A DNA stretch of 64,000 nt from Pseudomonas putida. GTDB lineage: Bacteria; Pseudomonadota; Gammaproteobacteria; Pseudomonadales; Pseudomonadaceae. The stretch covers positions 4,765,501-4,829,500 of the forward strand of contig NZ_CP018846.1 in the NCBI RefSeq assembly GCF_002025705.1, read 5' to 3'. How positions within the stretch are numbered: position 1 is the first letter of the stretch; every line of letters starts with the position of its first letter. This document shows positions 1 to 7,943 of this stretch, in pieces. Position numbers and translations under genes: made by a program. The notes beneath the pieces are model-generated. The model saw nothing but the letters and a program-made list of their open reading frames with translations, ran no database searches and had not been told where the DNA came from.

Positions 1-1236
1 ATCGCCCACAAGGACCTGTTCTGCACCCTCGGCGTACGCACCAGCTGCGGCTCGAAGATGCTCGACAACTTCAAGGCGCCATATGACGCCACCGTGGTCG
101 CCAAGCTGGCCGAAGCCGGCATGGTCACCCTGGGCAAGACCAACATGGACGAATTCGCCATGGGTTCGGCCAACGAATCCAGCCACTACGGCGCGGTGAA
201 GAACCCGTGGAACCTCGAGCACGTGCCAGGCGGCTCGTCTGGTGGTTCGGCTGCGGCTGTGGCCGCGCGCCTGCTGCCAGCCACCACCGGCACCGACACT
301 GGCGGCTCGATCCGCCAGCCGGCGGCACTGACCAACCTCACCGGCCTCAAGCCGACGTACGGTCGTGTGTCGCGCTGGGGCATGATCGCCTACGCCTCCA
401 GCCTCGACCAGGGTGGCCCGCTGGCGCGTACCGCCGAAGACTGTGCCCTGCTGCTGCAAGGCATGGCCGGCTTCGACGCCAAGGACTCCACCAGCATCGA
501 TGAGCCGGTTCCGGACTACAGCGCCGGCCTCAATGGCTCGCTGCAGGGCCTGCGCATCGGCCTGCCGAAGGAGTACTTCGGTGCCGGCCTCGACCCGCGC
601 ATCGCCGAACTGGTCCAGGCCAGCGTCAAGGAACTGGAAAAGCTCGGCGCGGTGATCAAGGAAATCAGCCTGCCGAACATGCAGCACGCCATTCCGGCGT
701 ACTACGTGATCGCCCCGGCCGAAGCCTCCTCCAACCTGTCGCGTTTCGACGGCGTGCGCTTCGGCTACCGCTGCGAAGAACCGAAAGACCTGACCGACCT
801 GTACAAGCGCTCCCGTGGCGAAGGCTTCGGCGCAGAAGTGCAGCGCCGCATCATGGTCGGCACCTACGCCCTGTCGGCCGGCTACTATGACGCCTACTAC
901 GTCAAGGCGCAGCAGATCCGCCGCCTGATCAAGAACGACTTCATGGCCGCCTTCAACGATGTCGACCTGATTCTCGGCCCGACCACGCCGAACCCGGCCT
1001 GGAAGCTTGGCGCCAAGAGCAGCGACCCGGTCGCCGCCTACCTGGAAGACGTCTACACCATCACCGCCAACCTGGCGGGCCTGCCGGGCCTGTCGATGCC
1101 AGCCGGCTTCGTCGATGGCCTGCCGGTCGGCGTGCAGCTGCTGGCCCCGTACTTCCAGGAAGGCCGCCTGCTCAACGTCGCGCACCGCTACCAGCAAGTC
1201 ACCGACTGGCACACCCGCGCCCCTAACGGCTTCTGA
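1..1236 (+). CDS. gatA: GatA, Glu/Asp-tRNA amidotransferase subunit A (5' end missing)
   Basis: Catalytic amidase subunit of GatCAB, which converts Glu-tRNAGln and/or Asp-tRNAAsn to the amide form in the cytoplasm. The reading frame is open from base 1, so the gene begins outside the window. About 411 residues are present against roughly 480 for the family, so some 70 N-terminal residues are missing. The glycine/serine-rich amidase signature (GGSSGGSAAAVAA, near 230-270) carries the cis-Ser, and GTDTGGSIRQP (near 292-320) carries the nucleophilic Ser. It ends 11 bases before gatB, which implies one operon; gatC presumably lies upstream. Identification is certain; only the start is unseen. Confidence 0.97.
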   Translation: MAHKDLFCTLGVRTSCGSKMLDNFKAPYDATVVAKLAEAGMVTLGKTNMDEFAMGSANESSHYGAVKNPWNLEHVPGGSSGGSAAAVAARLLPATTGTDTGGSIRQPAALTNLTGLKPTYGRVSRWGMIAYASSLDQGGPLARTAEDCALLLQGMAGFDAKDSTSIDEPVPDYSAGLNGSLQGLRIGLPKEYFGAGLDPRIAELVQASVKELEKLGAVIKEISLPNMQHAIPAYYVIAPAEASSNLSRFDGVRFGYRCEEPKDLTDLYKRSRGEGFGAEVQRRIMVGTYALSAGYYDAYYVKAQQIRRLIKNDFMAAFNDVDLILGPTTPNPAWKLGAKSSDPVAAYLEDVYTITANLAGLPGLSMPAGFVDGLPVGVQLLAPYFQEGRLLNVAHRYQQVTDWHTRAPNGF

Positions 1237-1247
1237 GGAATTCACAC

Positions 1248-2693
1248 ATGCAATGGGAAGTTGTGATCGGGCTGGAGATTCATACCCAGCTGGCCACCCA
1301 GTCGAAGATCTTCTCCGGCAGCGCCACCACCTTCGGCTCCGAGCCGAACACCCAGGCCAGCCTGGTTGACCTGGGGATGCCCGGCGTATTGCCGGTGCTG
1401 AACCAGGAAGCCGTGCGCATGGCCTGCATGTTCGGCCTGGCAATCGATGCCGAGATCGGCAAGCGCAACGTGTTCGCGCGCAAGAACTACTTCTACCCCG
1501 ACCTGCCCAAGGGTTACCAGATCAGCCAGATGGACCTGCCGATCGTCGGCAAGGGCCACCTGGACATCGCCCTCGAAGACGGCACCATCAAGCGCATTGG
1601 CGTCACCCGCGCGCACCTGGAAGAAGATGCCGGTAAAAGCCTGCATGAAGACTTCAGCGGCTCCACCGGCATCGACCTGAACCGTGCCGGCACGCCACTG
1701 CTGGAAATCGTCTCCGAGCCTGACATGCGCAGCGCCAAGGAAGCCGTGGCTTACGTCAAGGCGATCCACGCACTGGTGCGCTACCTGGGCATCTGTGACG
1801 GCAACATGGCCGAAGGTTCGCTGCGCTGCGACTGCAACGTGTCGATCCGCCCGAAAGGCCAGGCCGAGTTCGGCACTCGCTGCGAGATCAAGAACGTCAA
1901 CTCGTTCCGCTTCATCGAGCGCGCGATCAACAGCGAGATCCAGCGCCAGATCGACCTGATCGAAGACGGCGGCAAAGTGGTGCAGGAAACTCGCCTGTAC
2001 GACCCGAACAAGGACGAAACCCGCTCCATGCGCAGCAAGGAGGAGGCCAACGACTACCGTTACTTCCCCGACCCGGACCTGCTGCCGGTGGTGATCGAGG
2101 ACAGCTTCCTCGAAACCGTCCGCGCCGGCCTGCCGGAGCTGCCGCCGCAGAAAGTCGAGCGCTTCCAGAGCCAGTACGGCCTGTCGGCCTACGACGCCAA
2201 CGTGCTGGCTTCCAGCCGTGAGCAGGCGGACTACTTCGAAGAAGTGGTGAAGATCGGTGGCGACGCCAAACTGGCGGCCAACTGGGTAATGGTCGAGCTG
2301 GGCAGCCTGCTCAACAAGCTGGGCATCGAGATCGACCAGGCGCCGGTCAGCGCCGCGCACCTGGGCGGCATGCTGCTGCGCATTCGCGACAACACCATCA
2401 GCGGCAAGATCGCCAAGACCGTGTTCGAGGCCATGGCCGCCGGTGAAGGCGATGCCGACAGCATCATCGAAAGCAAAGGCCTCAAGCAGGTCACCGACAC
2501 CGGTGCGATCGACAAGATGCTCGACGAGATGCTCGCCGCCAATGCCGAGCAGGTCGAACAGTACCGCGCCGCCGACGAGGCCAAGCGAGGCAAGATGTTC
2601 GGCTTCTTCGTCGGCCAGGCGATGAAGGCCTCCAAAGGCAAGGCCAACCCGGGGCAGGTGAACCAATTGCTCAAGGCCAAGCTCGAAGGGTGA
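1248..2693 (+). CDS. gatB: GatB, Glu/Asp-tRNA amidotransferase subunit B
   Basis: Subunit B binds the tRNA and hosts the kinase site that activates the glutamate or aspartate carboxylate before GatA supplies ammonia. The 481-residue length is normal. The N-terminus (MQWEVVIGLEIHTQL) and the EVSEPDMRSAKEA and CDCNVSIRPKG segments are typical GatB cradle-domain motifs; the C-terminal YqeY-like tail ends in KANPGQVNQLLKAKL. A GAGG motif precedes the ATG. It is the second gene of the gatA-gatB pair and is followed by a hairpin and a REP pair, not by another gene close downstream. Confidence 0.97.
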   Translation: MQWEVVIGLEIHTQLATQSKIFSGSATTFGSEPNTQASLVDLGMPGVLPVLNQEAVRMACMFGLAIDAEIGKRNVFARKNYFYPDLPKGYQISQMDLPIVGKGHLDIALEDGTIKRIGVTRAHLEEDAGKSLHEDFSGSTGIDLNRAGTPLLEIVSEPDMRSAKEAVAYVKAIHALVRYLGICDGNMAEGSLRCDCNVSIRPKGQAEFGTRCEIKNVNSFRFIERAINSEIQRQIDLIEDGGKVVQETRLYDPNKDETRSMRSKEEANDYRYFPDPDLLPVVIEDSFLETVRAGLPELPPQKVERFQSQYGLSAYDANVLASSREQADYFEEVVKIGGDAKLAANWVMVELGSLLNKLGIEIDQAPVSAAHLGGMLLRIRDNTISGKIAKTVFEAMAAGEGDADSIIESKGLKQVTDTGAIDKMLDEMLAANAEQVEQYRAADEAKRGKMFGFFVGQAMKASKGKANPGQVNQLLKAKLEG

Positions 2694-2707
2694 GCTGAAA
2701 AAAGCGG

Positions 2708-2789
2708 CGAGGGCTTTGCCCTCGATCGCGGATGGATCCGCCCCTACAAGGCATCGCGACACGCCTGTAGGAGCGGATTCATCCGCGAT
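2708..2789. repeat. Hairpin plus paired REP-like inverted repeat after gatB
   Basis: A perfect 7-bp hairpin (CGAGGGC, loop TTT; 2708-2724) is followed at once by an imperfect inverted repeat, arms 2725-2750 and 2765-2789, containing the unit GTAGGAGCGGATTCATCCGCG. There is no T-tract, so it resembles a REP pair that protects the gat mRNA 3' end more than a classical terminator. Confidence 0.75.
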
Positions 2790-2831
2790 GGGCCGCACAG
2801 CGGCCCCAATAGCAGCACCGGAGCATCCGAA

Positions 2832-3206
2832 TTGCTAAAACGATCCCTGACCACCCTCGCCCTCTTCTCTGCCCTGGCCGGCTGCGCCAGCCATGACATC
2901 GACCCCCGCGGTTACAACGAAACCGGAACCGCGTCCTACTACGGCTCACGCCACCACGGCAAACGCACCGCCAGCGGCGAACCGTTCAACCAGCACGGCC
3001 TTACCGCCGCCCACCGCAGCCTGCCTTTTGGCAGCCGGGTGCTGGTCACCAACCTGGCCAACGACCGCAGCGTGGTAGTCCGCATCAACGACCGAGGCCC
3101 GCATACACGCGGCCGACTGATCGACCTGTCACGTGCCGCAGCAGAAAAAATCGGCATGCTCCGTAGCGGAACGGCGCGCGTCCGGGTACAAGGTCTGAGC
3201 GACTGA
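2832..3206 (+). CDS. RlpA-like double-psi beta-barrel lipoprotein, short form
   Basis: Predicted outer-membrane lipoprotein of 124 residues. The start is TTG, followed by a lipoprotein signal peptide with lipobox LAGC (Cys18). The rest is a single RlpA-type double-psi beta-barrel: ETGTASYYGSRHHGKRTASG, with conserved RTASGEPF, and VRINDRGPHTRGRLIDLS. Full RlpA lytic transglycosylases are about twice to three times this length and carry a C-terminal SPOR domain, which is absent here. It may act on peptidoglycan, but without SPOR there is no sequence reason to place it at the septum. Related short proteins exist in many Pseudomonas; function is inferred only. Confidence 0.85.
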   Translation: MLKRSLTTLALFSALAGCASHDIDPRGYNETGTASYYGSRHHGKRTASGEPFNQHGLTAAHRSLPFGSRVLVTNLANDRSVVVRINDRGPHTRGRLIDLSRAAAEKIGMLRSGTARVRVQGLSD

Positions 3207-3237
3207 GCTGACACCCGCCCTGACTGGAGCCCCTACC

Positions 3238-4323
3238 ATTTTCGACCTGGCCACCCTTCCAACCTTCAGCCTGCTGCAAATGGGCGTCGCCCTGCTGCTG
3301 CTGATTGCCGGCGCCGAACTGCTGGTGCGCGCGGCACTGCGCCTGGCCGGGCGCCTGCGCGTGCGGCCATTGGTCATCGGCCTGAGCCTGGTGGCCTTCG
3401 GCAGTACTGCACCGCAGCTGACCGTGAGCCTGCAGGCCGCATACCAGGGTGCGCCCGACGTGGCCGTGGGCAGCGTATTCGGTAGCAACATCTTCAATGT
3501 GCTGGTCATTCTCGGCCTGGCGGCACTGATCATCCCGTTGCGGGTTTCACGCCAGCTGGTGCGCCTGGACATTCCGCTGATGATTGCCGCCAGCGGCCTG
3601 GTCTATGCGCTCTGTGCCAACGGCCATCTGGGCCGGGCCGAAGGGTTGCTGCTGCTGCTTGCCCTGGCGGGCTACCTGGCCATGTTGTGGCATCAGTCGC
3701 GCAACTATGCCCGCACCTATCCGGCGCCAGATGCCGGGGCGGCCAGTGCCGGGCGCTTCTGGTCAGGGACGCTGCTACAGGTGCTGTTCGGCCTCGGCCT
3801 GCTGAGCCTGGCTGGCCACCTGCTGCTGGAAGCAGCCATCGAAGTGGCGACCGACCTGGGCCTGTCCGAACGGGTCATTGGCCTGACCGTGGTCGCGGTG
3901 TGTACATCTCTGCCTGAGCTTGCCGCCGCGCTGATCGCCGCCATTCGAGGTGAGCGGGAGATTGCAGTCGGCACAGTGATCGGCAGCAACCTGTTCAACC
4001 TGCTGGCAGTACTCGGCCTGACCGCGCTGATTACCCCCGAGCCACTGACCATCTCACCCAATGCACTGGCCTTCGACCTGCCAGTGATGCTTGGCGTCGC
4101 CGCGCTGAGCTTGCCAGTGTTCTACTCCGGTTATCGCATCACCCGCGCCGAGGGGCTGATGTTCCTCTGCCTGTACTTGGTCTACGGCCTGCATGTGGCG
4201 GCCTTTACCATGGGCATGCCGCTGGCCGGCCGCCTGGAGCGGTTGATGCTGTTCTACGTTCTGCCGGTGCTCGTCGTGGTGCTGCTGGTTACCACCCTGC
4301 GTGCCTGGCGCCGCCAACAGTAA
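3238..4323 (+). CDS. CaCA-family calcium/sodium antiporter (YrbG-like), probable ATT start
   Basis: Inner-membrane cation exchanger of about 361 residues with ten or so hydrophobic segments and the two CaCA alpha repeats, each ending in GSN-(I/L)-FN (near 3400-3510 and 3905-4010). The second repeat has the canonical CTSLPEL; the first reads GSTAPQL, with Gln where the family has the cation-binding Glu. The first ATG in frame (3280) has no ribosome site and would cut into the first membrane helix. An in-frame ATT at 3238 lies 8 nt after GGAG (3226-3229) and restores the N-terminus (IFDLATLPTFSLLQMG). Substrate not proven; Ca2+ and Na+ are family assignments. Confidence 0.85.
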   Translation: MFDLATLPTFSLLQMGVALLLLIAGAELLVRAALRLAGRLRVRPLVIGLSLVAFGSTAPQLTVSLQAAYQGAPDVAVGSVFGSNIFNVLVILGLAALIIPLRVSRQLVRLDIPLMIAASGLVYALCANGHLGRAEGLLLLLALAGYLAMLWHQSRNYARTYPAPDAGAASAGRFWSGTLLQVLFGLGLLSLAGHLLLEAAIEVATDLGLSERVIGLTVVAVCTSLPELAAALIAAIRGEREIAVGTVIGSNLFNLLAVLGLTALITPEPLTISPNALAFDLPVMLGVAALSLPVFYSGYRITRAEGLMFLCLYLVYGLHVAAFTMGMPLAGRLERLMLFYVLPVLVVVLLVTTLRAWRRQQ

Positions 4324-4333
4324 GGAAAACAAC

Positions 4334-4708
4334 ATGGCTGAGAGCAACAAGACCGGCGAACAGATTCGCCGCCAGGTGATGGGTGATGCCTTCGTCGACC
4401 GCGCCCTGGGCAATGCCACCGACTTTACCCAGCCGCTGCAGGACTTCGTCAACGAGCATGCCTGGGGCAGTGTCTGGGCGCGTGAAGGGCTGCCGCTGAA
4501 AACCCGCAGCCTTATTACCCTGGCCACGCTGACAGCACTCAAATGCCCACAGGAGCTGAAAGGGCATGTGCGTGGGGCATTGAACAATGGCTGTACGGTG
4601 GAGGAGATTCGCGAGGCGCTACTGCATTGCGCAGTCTATGCGGGAGTACCGGCGGCAATCGATGCTTTCAGGGCCGCACAGGAAGTGATCGACAGCTATC
4701 AGGCCTGA
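4334..4708 (+). CDS. Carboxymuconolactone decarboxylase family protein
   Basis: A 124-residue cytoplasmic protein covering one CMD/AhpD-type helical domain (FVNEHAWGSVWAREGLPLKTRSLITLATLTAL, quoted here in two parts by position 4450-4540). It resembles PcaC, the gamma-carboxymuconolactone decarboxylase of protocatechuate breakdown, but no pca genes lie nearby, so it is probably a paralogue of unknown substrate. The ATG at 4334 is chosen because AAGGA sits 7-8 nt upstream. It starts 10 bases after the exchanger gene stops, so the two are probably cotranscribed. Confidence 0.85.
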   Translation: MAESNKTGEQIRRQVMGDAFVDRALGNATDFTQPLQDFVNEHAWGSVWAREGLPLKTRSLITLATLTALKCPQELKGHVRGALNNGCTVEEIREALLHCAVYAGVPAAIDAFRAAQEVIDSYQA

Positions 4709-4718
4709 TTCTGCCTTT

Positions 4719-4810
4719 ACAGGCCCGGCCTCTTCGCGGGTAAACCCGCTCCCACAGGTACAGTGCAGAACCTGTGGGAGAGGGTTTACCCGCGAAGAGG
4801 CCGGGCCTGT
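4719..4810. repeat. Paired REP inverted repeat with 40-bp arms
   Basis: Arms 4719-4758 and 4771-4810 are complementary over 40 bp with a single mismatch and a 12-nt loop. The core TTCGCGGGTAAACCCGCTCCC is the P. putida-type REP unit. It lies exactly between the convergent CMD-family gene and the aroP-like gene and probably serves as a bidirectional 3'-end structure. Confidence 0.9.
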
Positions 4811-4815
4811 CTTAC

Positions 4816-6174
4816 TTATCGGGCCTGGCGAGCCTTCTTCAGCTTGAAGGCCACCCAAAGCACCGCAATCCACCCCGGAATCAGCATCACCGAGATGCGA
4901 ATCGGCGGGGTCAGGTACATCACCACCAGAATCAGCACGATGAACGCCAGGCACAGGTAGTTGGTCAGCGGGTGCCCCCAGCTCTGGTAGAACGGGGTAA
5001 TGCCCGCTGCCAGTTTGGCCTTGCGGAACTTCAGGTGGGTAATGCTGATGCTCGCCCAGTTGATCACCAGCGCCGACACCGCCAGCGCCATCAGCAGGCC
5101 GAACGCTTCACCGGGCATCAAGTAGTTGATCAGCACACACATACCGGTCGCAAATGCCGAAACCCCCAGCGCCGTCAGTGGCACGCCGCTGCGGCTGACC
5201 TTGAGCAGCTGACGCGGTGCATCACCTTGGCTGGCCAGGCCGAACAGCATGCGGCTGTTGGCATAAACGCAGCTGTTGTACACCGACAGCGCAGCGGTCA
5301 GCACCACGATATTGAGGATGGTCGCCACCAGGTCACTGTCCAGTTCGTGGAAGATCATCACGAACGGGCTACCGCCCTGCACTACTTTCTGCCAGGGGTA
5401 CAGCGACAGCAGCACGGCCAGGGCGCCGATGTAGAAGATCAGGATGCGGTAGACCACCTGGTTGGTCGCCTTGGGGATGCTCTGGCGTGGGTTGTCGGCC
5501 TCGGCGGCGGTGATACCGACCAGCTCCAGGCCACCGAACGAGAACATGATCACCGCCAGCGCCATCACCAGCCCGGTCACGCCATTGGGGAAGAATCCGC
5601 CGTATTGCCACAGGTTGGCCACGCTGGCGTCCGGGCCACCGTGGCCGCTGGCCAGCAGCCAGGCACCGAAGCCGATCATGCTGACGATGGCCACCACCTT
5701 GACCAGGGCGAACCAGAACTCCATCTCGCCGTAGACCCTCACCTGGGTCAGGTTGATCAGGTTGATCGCCACGAAGAAGATCGCCGCGGTGGCCCAGGTC
5801 GGAAACTCTGGCCACCAGTACTGCACGTAGATACCCACGGCGGTGAGCTCGGCCATGCCGACCAGCACGTACACCACCCAGTAGTTCCAGCCGGAGACGA
5901 ACCCGGCGAACTCGCTCCAGTATTGGTGGGCGAAGTGGCTGAAGCTGCCGGCGACCGGCTCCTCGACCACCATCTCACCCAATTGGCGCATGATGAAGAA
6001 GGCCATCAGGCCGGCGATGGCGTAGCCCAGCAAAACGGAGGGGCCGGCCAGCTGGATGGTCTGGGCGATGCCCAGAAACAGCCCGGTGCCAACAGCACCA
6101 CCCAGCGCGATCAGCTGGATATGGCGATTCTTCAGCCCGCGCTTCAACTGCTCGGGCGTGCTCTGGTCTTGCAT
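4816..6174 (-). CDS. aroP: Aromatic amino acid permease, AroP type (APC superfamily)
   Basis: Inner-membrane, proton-coupled amino acid permease of 452 residues with 12 predicted helices. The N-terminus (EQLKRGLKNRHIQLIALGGA, then GTGLFLG) and internal blocks such as RQLGEMVVEEPVAGSFSHFA, SGWNYWV, GGLELVGITAAEADNP and YNSCVYANSRML follow E. coli AroP closely, which points to Phe/Tyr/Trp as substrates; a ProY-like proline specificity cannot be excluded. AAGGA lies 6 nt before the ATG. Its 5' leader carries a run of AAC/CAA triplets typical of Crc/Hfq targets (separate entry). Confidence 0.9.
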   Translation of the reverse strand: MQDQSTPEQLKRGLKNRHIQLIALGGAVGTGLFLGIAQTIQLAGPSVLLGYAIAGLMAFFIMRQLGEMVVEEPVAGSFSHFAHQYWSEFAGFVSGWNYWVVYVLVGMAELTAVGIYVQYWWPEFPTWATAAIFFVAINLINLTQVRVYGEMEFWFALVKVVAIVSMIGFGAWLLASGHGGPDASVANLWQYGGFFPNGVTGLVMALAVIMFSFGGLELVGITAAEADNPRQSIPKATNQVVYRILIFYIGALAVLLSLYPWQKVVQGGSPFVMIFHELDSDLVATILNIVVLTAALSVYNSCVYANSRMLFGLASQGDAPRQLLKVSRSGVPLTALGVSAFATGMCVLINYLMPGEAFGLLMALAVSALVINWASISITHLKFRKAKLAAGITPFYQSWGHPLTNYLCLAFIVLILVVMYLTPPIRISVMLIPGWIAVLWVAFKLKKARQAR

Positions 6175-6201
6175 GAAGTGTCCTTTGGCTCAGTGAGGCA
6201 G

Positions 6202-6219
6202 TGTTGTTGCTGTTGTTTT
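6202..6219 (-). promoter_or_regulatory. Candidate Crc/Hfq A-rich (CA) motif in aroP leader
   Basis: Read on the minus strand this is AAAACAACAGCAACAACA, about 28-45 nt upstream of the aroP-like start. In Pseudomonas, Hfq with Crc binds AAnAAnAA repeats near start codons to repress translation of secondary transporters when preferred carbon is available. The match is seen directly; binding is inferred. Confidence 0.6.
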
Positions 6220-6231
6220 GCAGTCAAGGAT

Positions 6232-7173
6232 CTAGATCCATCCGCCCCACTGCAAGATGAAAATACCAATATTGGTGGTGATCGCAGCCATTAGCGTGGT
6301 GATCACGATGATCGACGCCGCCAATTCATGGTTGCCGTTGGCTGCACGAGCCATGACATAACTGGCTGCCGCCGTCGGGCTGCCGATGTACAGGAACAGG
6401 ATGCCCAGTTCGGCACCACGGAAGCCGCACAGCCAGGCACCCAGCGTACCGATCAGCGGCAGCCAGACCATCTTCACCAGGCTGGCATCGACGGCCAGCT
6501 TGCCACTGTCGCGCAGCGCCGCCAGTGACAGGGTGCCACCAATGCAGATCAGCGCCAGCGGCAGGGTCATCTGCGCCAGGTAGTCGCCCGAGGTCAGCAG
6601 CCAGTTGGGCAGCGGTACCTGGCCGTAGGCCATCGGCGTGGCCACCAGCACACTGATGATCAGTGGGTTGCTGAAGATGCTCTTGCAGATGCTCCAAGGG
6701 TCGGACTTCAGGTCTGGGCTGTACACCGCCAGCACCACCGACGACAGCGAGTTGTACATGAGGATCACAAGGCCCGCGAGCACCGCCCCCAGGGAGATGC
6801 CGTAATCGCCATAGAGGCTGGCGGCCAGGGCCAGGCCAATCACGCCGTTGTTGCCGCGAAACGCACCCTGGGTGTAGATGCCGCGGTCGGCAAGCGGGCT
6901 GCGCCAGATGGCCATGCCCCAGGAGACCGCGAAACCGACCAGGGTGGCGGCGACGAAGTAGAGGATGACCTTGGGCTGCACCGCTGTGGCCAGGTCGGCA
7001 TGGTAGATGCCGAGGAACAGCAACGCGGGCATGCAGACGTTGAACACCAGCTGCGAGGCGACGCGGTTGAAGTTGTCGTCGATCAGGTGGATGCGTTTGA
7101 GCAGCACGCCCATGAACAGCATGGCGAAGACGGGCGCCGTGATGTTCAGCGTCTGGATGAGAAGGGCGAGCAT
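6232..7173 (-). CDS. Auxin efflux carrier (AEC) family transporter
   Basis: Inner-membrane permease of about 313 residues with roughly ten hydrophobic segments. It has the AEC features: an N-terminal bundle (APVFAMLFMGVLLKR) and a repeated C-terminal bundle with the flexible N/P-containing segments (FRGNNGVIGLALA; SPTAAASYVMA). Family members export or exchange small carboxylates such as malate or malonate; the substrate here cannot be read from sequence. ATG 7173 follows AGGA by 10 nt; a TTG two codons upstream is also possible. It is downstream of nothing close and ends 58 bases from the aroP-like start, same strand. Confidence 0.85.
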   Translation of the reverse strand: MLALLIQTLNITAPVFAMLFMGVLLKRIHLIDDNFNRVASQLVFNVCMPALLFLGIYHADLATAVQPKVILYFVAATLVGFAVSWGMAIWRSPLADRGIYTQGAFRGNNGVIGLALAASLYGDYGISLGAVLAGLVILMYNSLSSVVLAVYSPDLKSDPWSICKSIFSNPLIISVLVATPMAYGQVPLPNWLLTSGDYLAQMTLPLALICIGGTLSLAALRDSGKLAVDASLVKMVWLPLIGTLGAWLCGFRGAELGILFLYIGSPTAAASYVMARAANGNHELAASIIVITTLMAAITTNIGIFILQWGGWI

Positions 7174-7285
7174 GCGCAAGCGGTCCTGATGGGAGTTGCC
7201 GTTAGGCGGCTAATGATACGCCAACGCGTCAGGAAATGCGGGGATCGAGCAGGACTTTAAACAAGTTTCTGCCTGCGCCGGCCCT

Positions 7286-7367
7286 TTCGCGGGCAAGCCC
7301 GCTCCCACAGGAATCTGCGATGGCCCGAGGGCAGTGCATAACCTGTGGGAGCGGGCTTGCCCGCGAA
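7286..7367. repeat. Paired REP inverted repeat
   Basis: Arms 7286-7311 and 7342-7367, 26 bp, perfectly complementary; core TTCGCGGGCAAGCCCGCTCCC. It lies between the roxR 3' end and the AEC transporter start, in the 3' untranslated region of roxR. Confidence 0.9.
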
Positions 7368-7382
7368 GAAGCAGCCGCCGGG

Positions 7383-7943
7383 TCAGCGGCGGACGGGACG
7401 CTTCTGCAATTTGCGTTGCAAGGTCCGGCGGTGCATGCCCAGCGCCCGCGCGGTGGCGGAGATGTTGCCCTCGTGCTCGTTCAGCACACGCTGGATGTGT
7501 TCCCACTGCAGGCGGTCCACCGACATCGGGTTTTCCGGCACCAGGGAATCCAGGTCGGCATGCTCCGAGAGCAGCGCCGCCAGCACGTCGTCGGCGTCAG
7601 CCGGCTTGCACAGGTAGTTGCAGGCGCCACGCTTGACCGCCTCGACGGCGGTCGCGATGCTCGAGTAACCGGTCAGGATCACCACGCGCATCTCTGGGTC
7701 CAGCTCCAGCAGCTTGGGCAGCAGCACCAGGCCCGAGTCACCTTCCATCTTCAGGTCCAGCGTGGCGTAGTCCGGCAGGTCCTGCTGGGCCAGGATCAGG
7801 CCTTCTTCGGCGGAGCCGGCAGTGCTCACGCGGAAACCACGGCGGCTCATGGCACGGGCCATGACCCGGGTAAAGGTGGCGTCATCGTCCACCAGCAGCA
7901 GGTGCGGCAGCTCTTCGCCTTCGACCTGGTTTTCTTCGCTCAT
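7383..7943 (-). CDS. roxR: RoxR, RegA/PrrA-type redox response regulator
   Basis: Cytoplasmic transcription factor of 186 residues. It has an N-terminal receiver with the acidic pocket at DDD (19-21), phospho-acceptor Asp63 (TLDLKMEGDSG), the Thr of LTGYSS and the Lys of CKPAD. The C-terminal Fis-type helix-turn-helix (EGNISATARALGMHRRTLQR) is the hallmark of the RegA/PrrA/RoxR group. In Pseudomonas RoxSR controls terminal oxidases and cyanide/redox adaptation. ATG 7943 is preferred (8 nt after GGAG); an ATG one codon upstream is possible. It overlaps the roxS stop, so the two are translationally coupled. Confidence 0.95.
   Translation of the reverse strand: MSEENQVEGEELPHLLLVDDDATFTRVMARAMSRRGFRVSTAGSAEEGLILAQQDLPDYATLDLKMEGDSGLVLLPKLLELDPEMRVVILTGYSSIATAVEAVKRGACNYLCKPADADDVLAALLSEHADLDSLVPENPMSVDRLQWEHIQRVLNEHEGNISATARALGMHRRTLQRKLQKRPVRR

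Noticed and set aside
4774..6294. A 506-codon plus-strand frame opposite the aroP-like gene
   Set aside because: Begins inside a REP arm and is very rich in His, Gln and Arg; antisense artefact.
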